Origin: JADJSS01 sp046329815
GTDB taxonomy: Bacteria > Bacteroidota > Bacteroidia > Chitinophagales > JADIYW01
Assembly (NCBI GenBank): GCA_046329815.1
Contig: JAXLTY010000001.1
Location: forward strand, 1 to 64,000
Length of the DNA: 64,000 nt
Direction of reading: 5' to 3'
Part shown: in pieces, positions 1-9,281 of the stretch
How positions within the stretch are numbered: position 1 is the first letter of the stretch
Layout of the letters: every line of letters begins with the position of its first letter
Position numbers and translations under genes: made by a program
The notes under the pieces: model-generated
Database searches by the model: none
What the model was told of the DNA's origin: nothing
What the model saw: only the letters and a program-made list of their open reading frames with translations

Positions 1-662
1 GTCGTTTTTATAGTTTCTAAATCATTTACCACATCAAACAGGTTTCCGATATCGTACAACTGCTTAATAATTTCCATACTTTTTGAATCTTCATTCTTGA
101 AGTACGGAATGCCTGTTGTTTCCGGTGCAAAAGCGGTAAGTTTATCGCCCAGTAAATCTTCAAACGATGGCATATTTACTAATGCAGGTTTGCCTTCATT
201 TATTACAAACTGTGATTTAATTTCATGCGCCGAAATATTTGTATAATGGTTTGCTTCAAACAGTATATCCAACAAAACATAATCTTCTTCTATACGACTT
301 TTATGAATAGGTGTATAGTAGAATTTGTAATGAGCCTTTTTAATATTTGATCCGGTGTTGCGCTGTTGCAACTCCATTCTATTGAATCCCTGTGATTCAA
401 TAAATGAGTTTAGCCGTTCATCTAAATTTTCCGGTGTTTTAGAAATGATAATATCAATATCGATAGATAATCGTTTTGCTGAATCCATCAACAACATCAA
501 TGCTGTGCCACCTTTAAATATGAAAGGTATTTCTGTATTTGCCAAGCCTTCCAATAACAATAAAGCACGGATTACCTTTTCTATCAATATCTTGTCGGCA
601 TTCCGATTGACTTTGGATACTTTTTCTATCCACTCTGCTGTAAGTGTTTCTTTACTTATCAT
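1..662 (-). CDS. AbiEii-like nucleotidyltransferase toxin (partial, C-terminus outside window)
   Basis: An open frame runs leftward from an ATG at 660-662 off the window edge, giving about 220 residues with no stop. It shows the AbiEii/DNA-polymerase-beta-like fold signature: FKGGTAL at residues 49-55, then RLSIDIDI at 64-71, where the DxD acidic pair would bind metal. In the AbiE family this protein is the toxin of a type IV toxin-antitoxin / phage abortive-infection pair and modifies an RNA substrate; here that is family knowledge only. It starts 21 bases after the stop of the antitoxin-like gene at 684-1397 and is probably co-transcribed with it. The rest of the protein cannot be seen. Confidence 0.85.
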   Translation of the reverse strand, partial: MISKETLTAEWIEKVSKVNRNADKILIEKVIRALLLLEGLANTEIPFIFKGGTALMLLMDSAKRLSIDIDIIISKTPENLDERLNSFIESQGFNRMELQQRNTGSNIKKAHYKFYYTPIHKSRIEEDYVLLDILFEANHYTNISAHEIKSQFVINEGKPALVNMPSFEDLLGDKLTAFAPETTGIPYFKNEDSKSMEIIKQLYDIGNLFDVVNDLETIKT

Positions 663-683
663 ATTATACTATAAAATGGCATA

Positions 684-1397
684 TTATTTAGTTTGCTGCC
701 GAAATTTAGAAACTTTATTTAAATAAATATCTAATGCCTCTTTTTTACGTTTCCTGTCTGCATAACGAAGCATGCGATTTTCGTTGATGGTGTATTTATC
801 AAAGGCTGTTTTAAAAATAAACTGCATTTCGCTTCCCTGTTGTGCTGCAAATATTATTTCATCAGTGAAAATATCTACCAGCAGTTTCTCAATGGTTGTT
901 GTTTCTACATTTTGTATTTTTTGTGTAGGAGCTTCTGATACCAATGATTTTATAATGATGGTTTCGTATTCTCCTGAAGAGTAGCGGCTCAGAATATCAG
1001 CAGACGGATCTAAAAAAATATTTTTATTCTTTTCTTTAAGAAAATAAAAAACAGATTCCATAGAATCTTTTTCAACCTCCACTAATGTATAGAATCTGCC
1101 CAGCTGATGTAACATAAATTCATTCAACACTATTGTATTCCAAATGCAGGTTTGTAAGAAAGGAAATTGTTTATGTATACTATTGTAGACTTTCTTGATT
1201 TTGGGTGTTATTTGAGGTATAAAAACTTTCTCTTCTCCTAAAGTAAACTTTCCTCTGCCTATCCGTGAAAGTATGCCTGATTGTACTAATGAATAAACCC
1301 GCCAATTGACAGTAGAAGGTTTTATATTAGCTTCAAATTCTTTGTAGAATAGCATTATTTCATTATTTCCAAAGACTTTTATGTCTTTGAAGTGCAT
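684..1397 (-). CDS. AbiEi-like antitoxin with N-terminal winged helix
   Basis: About 237 residues. The first third looks like a winged-helix DNA-binding domain (STVNWRVYSLVQSG, ILSRIGRGKFTLGE), as in AbiEi-like (DUF6577-type) antitoxins. The rest is a mixed alpha/beta domain ending in a basic helix. The open frame extends to a TTG at 1454, but that codon lies inside a strong promoter (1452-1483), so I chose the ATG at 1397. AbiEi proteins repress their own operon and neutralise AbiEii. The position directly upstream of the AbiEii-like gene fits that role. It is cargo of the integrative element that ends near 6779. The assignment rests on domain shape and neighbour, not on strong sequence identity. 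Confidence 0.75.
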   Translation of the reverse strand: MHFKDIKVFGNNEIMLFYKEFEANIKPSTVNWRVYSLVQSGILSRIGRGKFTLGEEKVFIPQITPKIKKVYNSIHKQFPFLQTCIWNTIVLNEFMLHQLGRFYTLVEVEKDSMESVFYFLKEKNKNIFLDPSADILSRYSSGEYETIIIKSLVSEAPTQKIQNVETTTIEKLLVDIFTDEIIFAAQQGSEMQFIFKTAFDKYTINENRMLRYADRKRKKEALDIYLNKVSKFRQQTK

Positions 1398-1451
1398 TTG
1401 TAATAGTGCAATATTTAGTTTATCGTTTGTGATAATACATGCATTTATATG

Positions 1452-1483
1452 CAAATATACGAAAACTATATTTTGGCAGCAAA
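1452..1483 (-). promoter_or_regulatory. Bacteroidota promoter for the AbiE pair
   Basis: On the minus strand TTTG (1480-1483) is followed after exactly 20 bases by TATATTTG (1452-1459). This matches the -33 TTTG / -7 TAnnTTTG consensus. Transcription should begin near 1447, about 50 bases before the chosen ATG. Confidence 0.7.
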
Positions 1484-1561
1484 TAGAAAATGCTGTCGAA
1501 AATTTAAAATGATTATAAGATATATGATTACCGATAGTAAACCGGGTTACAAACTAGACAT

Positions 1562-3871
1562 TTAAATTTTCCGATAAAAGACTGATTTTGATTTAGTTAT
1601 ACTTTTACCTAAGGCAGCCTTTAAAATGTTATCAGTAGTACGAACTGAAAGGTTAAAGGTTTTTCCTATTTCTGTGGCTTGTTTACGGGTAAATTCATCC
1701 GGCAGGGCCTCAAAGAATTTTCGTTTGCTATCGCCGGAAAGGAACAGCATTTTATCATCCTGTTTAGGTAAGTTATTGAACATTAATATATTGTGCTGCA
1801 GGTAGGTTTGAGTAATCAGCAGAGCTGTATTAAAATCCTGCTCGGTACAGTACATTACTTCTGTCATTTCCGCATTCTCCACTTTACGTAAAGCTGTGAA
1901 TACCATGCATAAACGAAACGTGATTAACCCTAAACGGAAGACAATACTTGCAGCGTCTTCACCTGTAAATATGGTTACATCGGATAGTATGCTTCTAAAA
2001 TTATTGTTAAGCTGATTCCATTGTTCGGTACTTAACAGTACTTCTGTTGGACTGTGTTCCAAGAAACTGATACTTTCCATCAGGATTGCAGCCAATCTGT
2101 CGAAGTGGTCGTTATAAATAACAGCCTTGTTTTGAGGTGATGGGTCCTGCCATTCTATTTCATTTTTGTAGGCATAAAATAAGAATCGGCTAAATAATCC
2201 ATCTTCAGCCGATGCGATTAATTTCGGAGCCTGAGCAGGCGTACCTGTTAATGTAATTGCCAAGCGAGGTTCGTTGACTTCTATAAACTCGTTGTTGGTT
2301 TTGCGAGAAACGGATATTTTCTCGTGATGGAATGCTGCCCGCATGATAGAGGAGTAATCGCCCCAATCTTGTTTTTTGGTGCTGCTCATGGTATCGGCTT
2401 CCGTTTCACAAATAATACCCTGTCCGTGATTGGCTTGCAGGTGTTCTATAATTCTTGCCTGACTGCAATTGGCAGGAATAAATACAATCTTAAACGGAGG
2501 TTCTTCTGGTTTTTCCGGTAATGGTTCGTCTTTTTTACGTTTATGTTGTTGGTTTTTATAATCCATCATTTCCAGATCATATTTCTTCTGTAATGATTTG
2601 CTCTCTTCCAATACCTGCTGATGGTACTTGTCGGCTAAGCGTTTGGCATTTTTAAGTACTCCTTTACCACTGGCTGCAGGTGCAATAATGAATGTGTAAA
2701 TATGCGGATAGACTCTTTCCTGCGCATATACACCCGTCACCTTGGGCAGACATCCGCTAAGGATAGCTATGGCACCTGTGAAAAAAACATCTCTTTTACG
2801 GCTGTCTGTGAATGCGAGAGCCCCATCTCTCAGGATTTCAGGCAGATGCTCATATACCTCTTCCGATATAGTGGGTGTGTTTTTTAGGAAATCTTCTTCC
2901 CATTCCTCCTCATTTCCGAAACTTTGCAAATGGTTATTTATATTTTTATATGGTGTTTGCGAATCGCCAGAGGCGATTTGCAGTTTTGCAGTCTTTGCAA
3001 TGTTTGAAAATTTAGCAAACTCTATTGCGTGATGTTTGTATGCGCTTCTTACAACTTCCATAATTTCTCTTTCAGGAAGGTCAAAATGCTCTTTGCAATA
3101 TTGAATAGTATCCATTTCTGACAACCCAGCGCGATTGCAGTTAGATCCCAACAGATACATGTAATTATTACGGTTTCCATGATTATAGTTTGATTTTAGA
3201 TTAGTGAATTGAATTTGTTGATTGAAAATGAAGGCTGTATTAAGTTTTTCAGGTTCCGGCGGTGATGTGGTAGTATTTACAACCGGCTGCTCTGTATTCC
3301 AGATTCCTGTTTCTGATTGGGGCACTGCTACTTCAAACTTTTGATAATTGAGGTTCTTATACAGATTCTGGTCGCAGCTCATAAAGCAAAGCCTTGTAAT
3401 GTCTTTACAACTTGGGTCTGATTTTAAGCCAGTAGCCTCTTCATAGTATTTCTGCACCTGCTGATAGGCGGTATCGTGGTGTTCCATTCCTGTATCCACT
3501 TCGATAAATACTTTCAGACCGTTTCCGCTTGGACTGATAAAACACATAAATGTGTAAGGGATGCCAGAGATTACCTGAAACGCATTTTGCAGCTGTTCGG
3601 GAGTGAGTTTATCAAAGTCCAGGTGGAGGAACCCCGTGTATCTTTCCAAGTGAGTCAGCAATCGTTTTTCTTTGAATAGACCTGATGGCGTGAATGCCAG
3701 CAGTCGTTTCTTTTTATTGGATGCTTCTTCCGTTTTTCCTTGCACTACCAGTGAGCGGATTTCTTCTACTTCAGATTTGTATTTATCAGAAGCTATCCAA
3801 TTTGAGATAATTACCAAGGATTTGTCCTCTACGGGTACAGTAAAGTTTTTGAAGATGGTGCATGCTGACAT
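1562..3871 (-). CDS. BT4734/VirE-N + DUF3987 mobile-element protein
   Basis: 769 residues. The N-terminal part matches the BT4734-like VirE N-terminal domain: acidic HLDFD at residues 83-87 and SPSGNGLKVFIEV shortly after, a primase-like signature. A linker follows, then a DUF3987 domain with a P-loop-like APAASGKG and a later ETEAD. The family is very common in Bacteroidota integrative and conjugative elements and is suspected to act in element DNA replication; no precise activity is proven. It begins 2 bases after the stop of the excisionase-like gene (3874-4203), so the two are one transcription unit. Length is normal for the family. Confidence 0.8.
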   Translation of the reverse strand: MSACTIFKNFTVPVEDKSLVIISNWIASDKYKSEVEEIRSLVVQGKTEEASNKKKRLLAFTPSGLFKEKRLLTHLERYTGFLHLDFDKLTPEQLQNAFQVISGIPYTFMCFISPSGNGLKVFIEVDTGMEHHDTAYQQVQKYYEEATGLKSDPSCKDITRLCFMSCDQNLYKNLNYQKFEVAVPQSETGIWNTEQPVVNTTTSPPEPEKLNTAFIFNQQIQFTNLKSNYNHGNRNNYMYLLGSNCNRAGLSEMDTIQYCKEHFDLPEREIMEVVRSAYKHHAIEFAKFSNIAKTAKLQIASGDSQTPYKNINNHLQSFGNEEEWEEDFLKNTPTISEEVYEHLPEILRDGALAFTDSRKRDVFFTGAIAILSGCLPKVTGVYAQERVYPHIYTFIIAPAASGKGVLKNAKRLADKYHQQVLEESKSLQKKYDLEMMDYKNQQHKRKKDEPLPEKPEEPPFKIVFIPANCSQARIIEHLQANHGQGIICETEADTMSSTKKQDWGDYSSIMRAAFHHEKISVSRKTNNEFIEVNEPRLAITLTGTPAQAPKLIASAEDGLFSRFLFYAYKNEIEWQDPSPQNKAVIYNDHFDRLAAILMESISFLEHSPTEVLLSTEQWNQLNNNFRSILSDVTIFTGEDAASIVFRLGLITFRLCMVFTALRKVENAEMTEVMYCTEQDFNTALLITQTYLQHNILMFNNLPKQDDKMLFLSGDSKRKFFEALPDEFTRKQATEIGKTFNLSVRTTDNILKAALGKSITKSKSVFYRKI

Positions 3872-3873
3872 GG

Positions 3874-4203
3874 CTACTTAGTTTTAGGTGAAGTATTGGT
3901 TCTGAAACGTGAGACTCGGGTGAAGTTGTCTGTGACACTTTCTTCCAGTTCTTCGGATGTTTGCTGCCGGTTGCGCTGCAACCAAAAATCTAATTCTTCC
4001 CTTCGGAAATACAGCTTTTTGCCCTGCGGGCAGAAGTGCGGGATTTGTTTTGCACTTGTGAGTTTGTAGAGATGTGATGGACTTACATCTAAATACTTAC
4101 ATGCTTCATTAAAGTTGAGTACTGTTTTTTGCAGCATGTTTTGCTCATCTAGCTTTTGCGCTATTTCGGTGAGCTTGTCGAGGATTAAAATTTCGTGTGC
4201 CAT
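3874..4203 (-). CDS. excisionase-like helix-turn-helix protein
   Basis: 109 residues from the ATG at 4203; an upstream in-frame start at 4248 would add 15 residues that do not look conserved. The centre holds an HTH_17/MerR-type fold: NFNEACKYLDVSPSHLYKL, then KKLYFRREELDFWL, the usual recognition-helix and wing pattern of Xis-like proteins. Such proteins bend DNA at attachment sites and steer tyrosine integrases toward excision, or act as small regulators. The setting between the DUF3987 gene and the integrase fits an element-borne excisionase. Confidence 0.75.
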   Translation of the reverse strand: MAHEILILDKLTEIAQKLDEQNMLQKTVLNFNEACKYLDVSPSHLYKLTSAKQIPHFCPQGKKLYFRREELDFWLQRNRQQTSEELEESVTDNFTRVSRFRTNTSPKTK

Positions 4204-4316
4204 TTTACTATCATTTTTTATTGTTAAAAATCTGATGGTAAAATTCAAGTAATGGCTAAAGTATAACCTTGAGCTATTTATTACTCAATGAGAAAACTCA
4301 AGGAACTCAATGTTTT

Positions 4317-5363
4317 TTATTGCAAATGTTTGAAAATCTTATCTATATCTTCTTTTAGTTTCGGGTTTTCTATCTTGCTTGAATATAGATTCTGGGCAGT
4401 AATTAATACTCCATTTTTTGAATAGAATGATTCTGTTTTTTCAATAGAAATAGGTTTGAGATTTGAAAATACAGGCTTTAGTTTATCAATGATATATCTG
4501 AAAATTGCAGTTTCACAATTCAACCGAATTTTAATTGATTTTGGTTTTATTTCTTTAGAAGTTAGTATATTAAATAAATCATTTAAGCTCGTTGTATCCC
4601 CATCTATTAAATCGGTTAGTTTGTCAAGCCTACTTAAAGCTGATTTTAATTTTTCAATATCACCATTGAAACCAAAGTTTAGTTTTTTCTTATCAGTTTT
4701 TGTCTGAATTGTATCTGATGCTTTTCCCAAAAAGTTAATTTCCTTTATATCTGATAATGATAAGCCTAATTCTAACAGATAAAAATCTTCTACTGAAATA
4801 ATTTGTTCTAATACCTCTTTATGAACTTCCTGAACACTGAAATACAATGTGATTAGACTGTGTTTCAGGTATAGTAAAACGAAATTGGAAAGATTATTTT
4901 CTATATCCTCTTCTTCAAAACCTCTTTCCAGTATTTCATTGAATACTTGTTTGGTTAGAGCCTTGATGTTTTTTAGTAAAATATTCGTATTATAAATAAT
5001 TTCAACCTTACTATTCCAATTGTCGGACTTTAGCAGGAAAACATTGAAGACTCGAAGTATTTCTTTGCTGATAAGTAATGTATAATATTTAGTAATGACG
5101 TTTTTAAAATCCGGCAGATCAGTAGAAAAATATAAAGGTGTGATTGAAGATGCGCTATTATGCTTTTGCTTATCTAGCCATTTTGAAAGTTCCGGGTAAT
5201 CTTCTACAAGTATCTTAATCTGTTGCTTTAAATCATCCAAATTTTTTGGTTCTTTACTTCCAGTATTTCTTAGTTTTTCTGCAATGGTTTTATGCCCTGT
5301 ATCCATTATCCAGGGTCTAAGTTCCTTATGCAAAATGCTATTTAGTATTTTGATTTCCATCAT
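4317..5363 (-). CDS. unknown protein overlapping the integrase
   Basis: 348 residues, largely helical, with no signal peptide or membrane segment. I do not recognise a characterised family. The C-terminal third (CETAIFRYIIDKLKPVF, then VLITAQNLYSSK) looks conserved rather than random. Its start overlaps the end of the integrase by 26 bases in another frame, which suggests translational coupling and a role tied to integration or element control. It could equally be cargo. A 113-base gap (4204-4316) separates it from the excisionase-like gene. Confidence 0.6.
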   Translation of the reverse strand: MMEIKILNSILHKELRPWIMDTGHKTIAEKLRNTGSKEPKNLDDLKQQIKILVEDYPELSKWLDKQKHNSASSITPLYFSTDLPDFKNVITKYYTLLISKEILRVFNVFLLKSDNWNSKVEIIYNTNILLKNIKALTKQVFNEILERGFEEEDIENNLSNFVLLYLKHSLITLYFSVQEVHKEVLEQIISVEDFYLLELGLSLSDIKEINFLGKASDTIQTKTDKKKLNFGFNGDIEKLKSALSRLDKLTDLIDGDTTSLNDLFNILTSKEIKPKSIKIRLNCETAIFRYIIDKLKPVFSNLKPISIEKTESFYSKNGVLITAQNLYSSKIENPKLKEDIDKIFKHLQ

Positions 5364-6585
5364 CCTTAAAGTCAGTGAGTAAATTTGCGTATTCTAATTT
5401 TACATCATCGGTAAAGCTGTCAAGATAATTTTCTGTAGTTACTAAAGAACTGTGCCCTAAACTTTCCTTAATGAAATCCGATGAAATGCCTTTTCTTTTT
5501 AGCATTGTACTAAAGGAATGCCTTGCAACATAAGTGCCGAGCTTCTGATCTATTTCTAACGCTGATTGTACGTTTTCCATTCTCTTATTTACCCATTTTA
5601 TAAATCTCTTGCAGCGATGCTTCACCGTTACAGGACTTAAATCAGGTTCTAAAATAGGAAATAGATAAGGATTTTTCTCATCTGTGCTTTTCCACTTTTC
5701 AATTATCTCAAATGCTCTTGGCGTTAAACCTACTTTGATAGGACGTAAATCTTTCTTCTTTGTGCGTTTGGTTTTCTGACGGACGAACTGGAGCAAGTTG
5801 CCTTTTATGCCTTCGGGCTTTAATTCAATAATGTCTGCAAAGTTCATTCCATTGCACAGGTAAGAGAATATCCAAAAATCGAGTGCTTTCTCTTCGTCTG
5901 CCATTTCGGGTTTGTGGTTAAACAGTTTTTTTAGATCATTTTCTGAAAGTGCCTTCTTTACGTTTCTTCCTGATGGTATTTCATACTTCCTGAACGGATA
6001 CATTTCAGCAGGTAATGCTCCGGCTGTGATTGCCTGGTTTAAGATGGCTCTTAACTGGCGCATGTACATGCTGATAGTGTTTACTGATTTCTTCTCATCC
6101 ATTAGCTGCTTTTCATAGCTTTTTAAAAACAGTGGTGTTACATCCTGCAGGTTTAGTCCTTTTTTGAACCCGTTGATAGAGTTCATTGTGGTGGTGTATG
6201 CGTTGGCAGTTCCTATCTGGCCATTATCTTTTAACTCTTTGATGTATTTCTCGAACCAGCTTTTCAAGTTTTTGGTATGGCTTCTCGATACATTATTAAA
6301 GAACATTTCCTCAAAAATGATAAAAGAGAAGGGGTTAATTTTTTCGATTATCTTATTTGCTTTGGTTTCAGCGGATTTTAACTCTTTGCGAATCTCTTGT
6401 AAATCTTTGTTTTTAAGATTTTTGCTGTTTAGCTTTTCCCATTCTTCCGGCGTTACATGCTGACCGGTGCCGTATCTTTTCTTGTCGGGTTTGGCATAAA
6501 TGTTTAACTTTATAAGGCATTTGCCTTCCGCATTTGGACGTGATGCATCGAGGAAGAAACTGACATTGACTTTGTGCGTATCCAT
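5338..6585 (-). CDS. tyrosine-type site-specific integrase
   Basis: 415 residues. There is an N-terminal arm-binding part, a phage_int_SAM-like core-binding domain near 100-200, and a catalytic domain near 205-405. Visible catalytic positions are the beta-hairpin Lys region (VRQKTKR), ARHS, LGHSS and the nucleophile Tyr in TENYL. The box that usually carries the first Arg reads YLCNGMNFADI, with Asn aligned where Arg normally sits, and the HxxR position reads YVAR. Both variants occur among Bacteroidota integrases (IntDOT is known to lack the first Arg). The gene is transcribed away from the tRNA-Val remnant at 6738-6779, the usual arrangement for an element integrated in a tRNA gene. Confidence 0.92.
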   Translation of the reverse strand: MDTHKVNVSFFLDASRPNAEGKCLIKLNIYAKPDKKRYGTGQHVTPEEWEKLNSKNLKNKDLQEIRKELKSAETKANKIIEKINPFSFIIFEEMFFNNVSRSHTKNLKSWFEKYIKELKDNGQIGTANAYTTTMNSINGFKKGLNLQDVTPLFLKSYEKQLMDEKKSVNTISMYMRQLRAILNQAITAGALPAEMYPFRKYEIPSGRNVKKALSENDLKKLFNHKPEMADEEKALDFWIFSYLCNGMNFADIIELKPEGIKGNLLQFVRQKTKRTKKKDLRPIKVGLTPRAFEIIEKWKSTDEKNPYLFPILEPDLSPVTVKHRCKRFIKWVNKRMENVQSALEIDQKLGTYVARHSFSTMLKRKGISSDFIKESLGHSSLVTTENYLDSFTDDVKLEYANLLTDFKDDGNQNTK

Positions 6586-6737
6586 CTTGTAGTGTTGTAA
6601 TGTGACCTCAAGTTAGTAAAAAAAGAGGAAAAAAGGAAACAAAAGGCAAAGAAAAGCAACGGAATATTGAAATTTATTTATTGATAATCAATTATTTACC
6701 AAATAAAGGAAAATAAGTGAAAAATGGTGGAAAACTC

Positions 6738-6779
6738 CTTACAAGCGGGGGGTCCGCGGTTCGAACCCGTGTGCGCCCA
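6738..6779 (+). other. attachment site: 3' fragment of tRNA-Val(UAC)
   Basis: The stretch runs from an anticodon loop (CTTACAA, 6738-6744, anticodon TAC) through the 3' anticodon-stem strand, a T-arm (CGCGG/TTCGAAC/CCGTG, 6755-6771), the acceptor strand TGCGCCC (6772-6778) and discriminator A. No matching 5' acceptor (GGGCGCA), D-arm or 5' anticodon-stem strand lies upstream, so this is not a working tRNA. It is best read as the displaced 3' end left when an element integrated in the anticodon loop. The complete tRNA should be restored at the other end, beyond position 1. The rest of the 331-base gap (6586-6916) holds only the terminator and a promoter. Confidence 0.85.
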
Positions 6780-6782
6780 CAG

Positions 6783-6815
6783 AAAAATCCATCAAATATT
6801 TGATGGATTTTTTTT
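6783..6815 (+). terminator. Rho-independent terminator behind the tRNA-Val remnant
   Basis: A perfect inverted repeat, arms 6783-6797 and 6798-6812 centred in AAATATTT, is followed by a T run. It is probably the original terminator of the intact tRNA-Val gene. Confidence 0.75.
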
Positions 6816-6880
6816 ATTCAATTCGTTCTACATTTTCAACGTTTTCCTTTTCATAAAATAATCTTAAAAATGCAACAATA

Positions 6881-6911
6881 TTGCGTTTGATGAATTTATA
6901 GTCTATATTTG
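6881..6911 (+). promoter_or_regulatory. promoter of the TonB-dependent receptor gene
   Basis: TTG (6881-6883), a 20-base spacer, then TATATTTG (6904-6911). The start codon follows only 5 bases later, so the transcript would have almost no leader. Confidence 0.6.
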
Positions 6912-6916
6912 CAATC

Positions 6917-9244
6917 ATGTTGCAAAATAAATTTACTTTACTAATCATATTATTAATAACGCAATTGGGCTTTGGTCAAAATTGTACGATAAAAATTTCA
7001 GGTCATATCATTGATGAGCATGATAAATCTACTTTGGATTATGCTACTGTTTATATACAGGAACTGCAAATTGGTGCTTCGGCAGATTCTAATGGTTATT
7101 ATGAATTCAACAACATTTGTCCCGGAAAATATGCTTTCATTATTGATCATATTGGCTGCGCTTCTGATACAGTTATATTAACTATTACAAATTCCATTAC
7201 AAAGAACTTTTATCTGGAACACCATGCGCAAGAACTGGCAGAAATAACGACAACTGCAACAAGAATAGAGAAAGAATCTGTACAAACTACAGCTATCATT
7301 GACAGTAAAGCATTAACAAAATTAGAAGGAAAAAATCTCGGAAATATCTTATCGACCATTGCAGGTGTTAATCAATTAAAAACAGGAACTACTATCAGTA
7401 AACCAATTATCCATGGTTTATATGGTGATAGAATTACAATTGTCAATAATGGTGTGAAACTGGAAACACAAGATTGGGGCTCGGAGCATGCGCCTGAGAT
7501 CGATCCGTTTGCATCAAATCAAATCAAAGTAGTTAAAGGTGTCGGCAGTTTGGAATACGGCACAGATGCAATGGGCGGTCTTGTGATCATGGAACCACCT
7601 TTGTTACAAAAGAGCAAACATATTTCAGCAAATTTCAGTTTGATTGGTCAAACCAATGGACGTGGTATCACGACTTCTGCAAAGATTGAACAAGGATTCA
7701 AAAAAGGCATCGCTTATTTTGTGCAAGGCACTTACAAACGTTTAGGCGATCAGCAAACACCGCATTATAATTTATCGAACACAGCGTTGCAGGAAGGCAA
7801 TCTTTCGGTAGGTTTTGGTGTCTTGAAAAAAACATGGGAAATCAATACTTACTATTCGATGTTTAATCAGCAATTAGCAATTTTAAAAAGTTCGCACATT
7901 GGAAATTTAACAGATCTGCAAAATGCCATCGCAAGCGACACACCATTGATCGTAAAACCGTTTACCTATAAATTTGAAAATCCACGGCAAAAAATACAAC
8001 ATCATTTAGGCAAAATAAACATCGTTCATTTCTTTAAAGATCAAAGCAAAATTGATATTACTTATTCAATTCAATATAACAACAGAAAAGAATTTGATGT
8101 GCGTCGCGGTGGTCGTTCTGAAATTCCTGCATTGGATTTGAAGTTATTGTCCAACAATGTATTAACAACGTATAGCTGGTTTAAACAATATACTAAAAAA
8201 GAGATAAGAATAGATGGCAAAGGTGGTATCAATTTTTTGTCCAAGCATAACTACAACAATCCTGAAACAGGTATTCGTCCATTGATTCCGGATTACTATC
8301 AATACACAACCGGTATTTTTGATATGGAAAAAATAGCTGTAAAACGTTTTACGATTGAAGCCGGCGCACGCTATGATTACACCCGTTTTCTCGCTTATAA
8401 ATTTGACAAACAAAATAATTTATTAAAACCAAAATTTAATTTCCATACATACGCATTTTCAGCAGGCGCAAGCTGGCAAGACAAAAAAGAGAATATAGGT
8501 GTGCAGACCAATATTTCCTATAGTTCGCGCTTTCCGAATGCCAGCGAATTATTTAGTGAAGGTTTGCATCACGGCATTGCTGCTTTGGAATTTGGCAATC
8601 AAAATCTGAAACCGGAAAAAGGTGTAAAATGGACTACAACATTAACCGGAAAATTCAGGCATTACATACAAACAGAAGCTACTTTTTATATTACTAAAGT
8701 AAATGATTATATTTACTTAGCACCTTTGCCAAATCCTGTATTGACGATACGCGGTGCGTTTCCTGCGTTTCAGTATTATCAAACCAATGCGCGTTTAATT
8801 GGATTTGATATCACTTCTAAATTCAAGTTGTTTTCTTTTCTTTCTGTTGATTTGCGTTCGAGCATTGTTCGTGGTAAAAATCTTTCGGCAAAAGACAATT
8901 TAATTTACATGCCATCCGACAGAATAACTACTTATTTCGATTATCATCAAACGTTTAAAAAATTTAAAAATGTGCATGTTGGTTTGAATGTACAGCATAT
9001 ATTTAAACAAAAAAACGCGCCGCAATTAATTACTGATTACAAGCCAATACCGAATGCTTACACACTTTTAGATGCAGACGCAGGTTTTGAATATGCAGTG
9101 AATGAAAAACACAGAATTGGTTTTTCGGTAAGTGCCGAAAATATTACCAATAAAGTCTATCGCGACTATTTAAATCGTTTCCGATATTATGCTGATGAAT
9201 TGGGCTGGAATTTGATATTCAGATTAAAATATTCATTCAACTAA
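6917..9244 (+). CDS. TonB-dependent outer-membrane receptor
   Basis: 775 residues. A signal peptide (MLQNKFTLLIILLITQLGFG) precedes a carboxypeptidase-regulatory-like Ig domain (about 25-105), a plug domain (about 110-240, with GVGSLEYGTDAMGG) and a 22-strand-type barrel to the end. It should import a bound substrate across the outer membrane using TonB energy. The plug (LYGDRITIVNNGVKLETQDW, then SEHAPEIDPF) resembles receptors of the ZnuD-like metal group, but the substrate is not determined. It is followed 37 bases later by a lipoprotein gene, a pairing common in Bacteroidota. Confidence 0.93.
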   Translation: MLQNKFTLLIILLITQLGFGQNCTIKISGHIIDEHDKSTLDYATVYIQELQIGASADSNGYYEFNNICPGKYAFIIDHIGCASDTVILTITNSITKNFYLEHHAQELAEITTTATRIEKESVQTTAIIDSKALTKLEGKNLGNILSTIAGVNQLKTGTTISKPIIHGLYGDRITIVNNGVKLETQDWGSEHAPEIDPFASNQIKVVKGVGSLEYGTDAMGGLVIMEPPLLQKSKHISANFSLIGQTNGRGITTSAKIEQGFKKGIAYFVQGTYKRLGDQQTPHYNLSNTALQEGNLSVGFGVLKKTWEINTYYSMFNQQLAILKSSHIGNLTDLQNAIASDTPLIVKPFTYKFENPRQKIQHHLGKINIVHFFKDQSKIDITYSIQYNNRKEFDVRRGGRSEIPALDLKLLSNNVLTTYSWFKQYTKKEIRIDGKGGINFLSKHNYNNPETGIRPLIPDYYQYTTGIFDMEKIAVKRFTIEAGARYDYTRFLAYKFDKQNNLLKPKFNFHTYAFSAGASWQDKKENIGVQTNISYSSRFPNASELFSEGLHHGIAALEFGNQNLKPEKGVKWTTTLTGKFRHYIQTEATFYITKVNDYIYLAPLPNPVLTIRGAFPAFQYYQTNARLIGFDITSKFKLFSFLSVDLRSSIVRGKNLSAKDNLIYMPSDRITTYFDYHQTFKKFKNVHVGLNVQHIFKQKNAPQLITDYKPIPNAYTLLDADAGFEYAVNEKHRIGFSVSAENITNKVYRDYLNRFRYYADELGWNLIFRLKYSFN

Positions 9245-9281
9245 TCAATAAATCATTCTTAAACAATTAAATTAAATTATT

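Noticed and set aside
355..726. Rightward 123-codon frame opposite the AbiEii-like gene
   Set aside because: Antisense shadow of a gene with clear family motifs.
6738..6779. Complete tRNA-Val gene
   Set aside because: No 5' acceptor strand, D-arm or 5' anticodon strand; only the 3' part is present.
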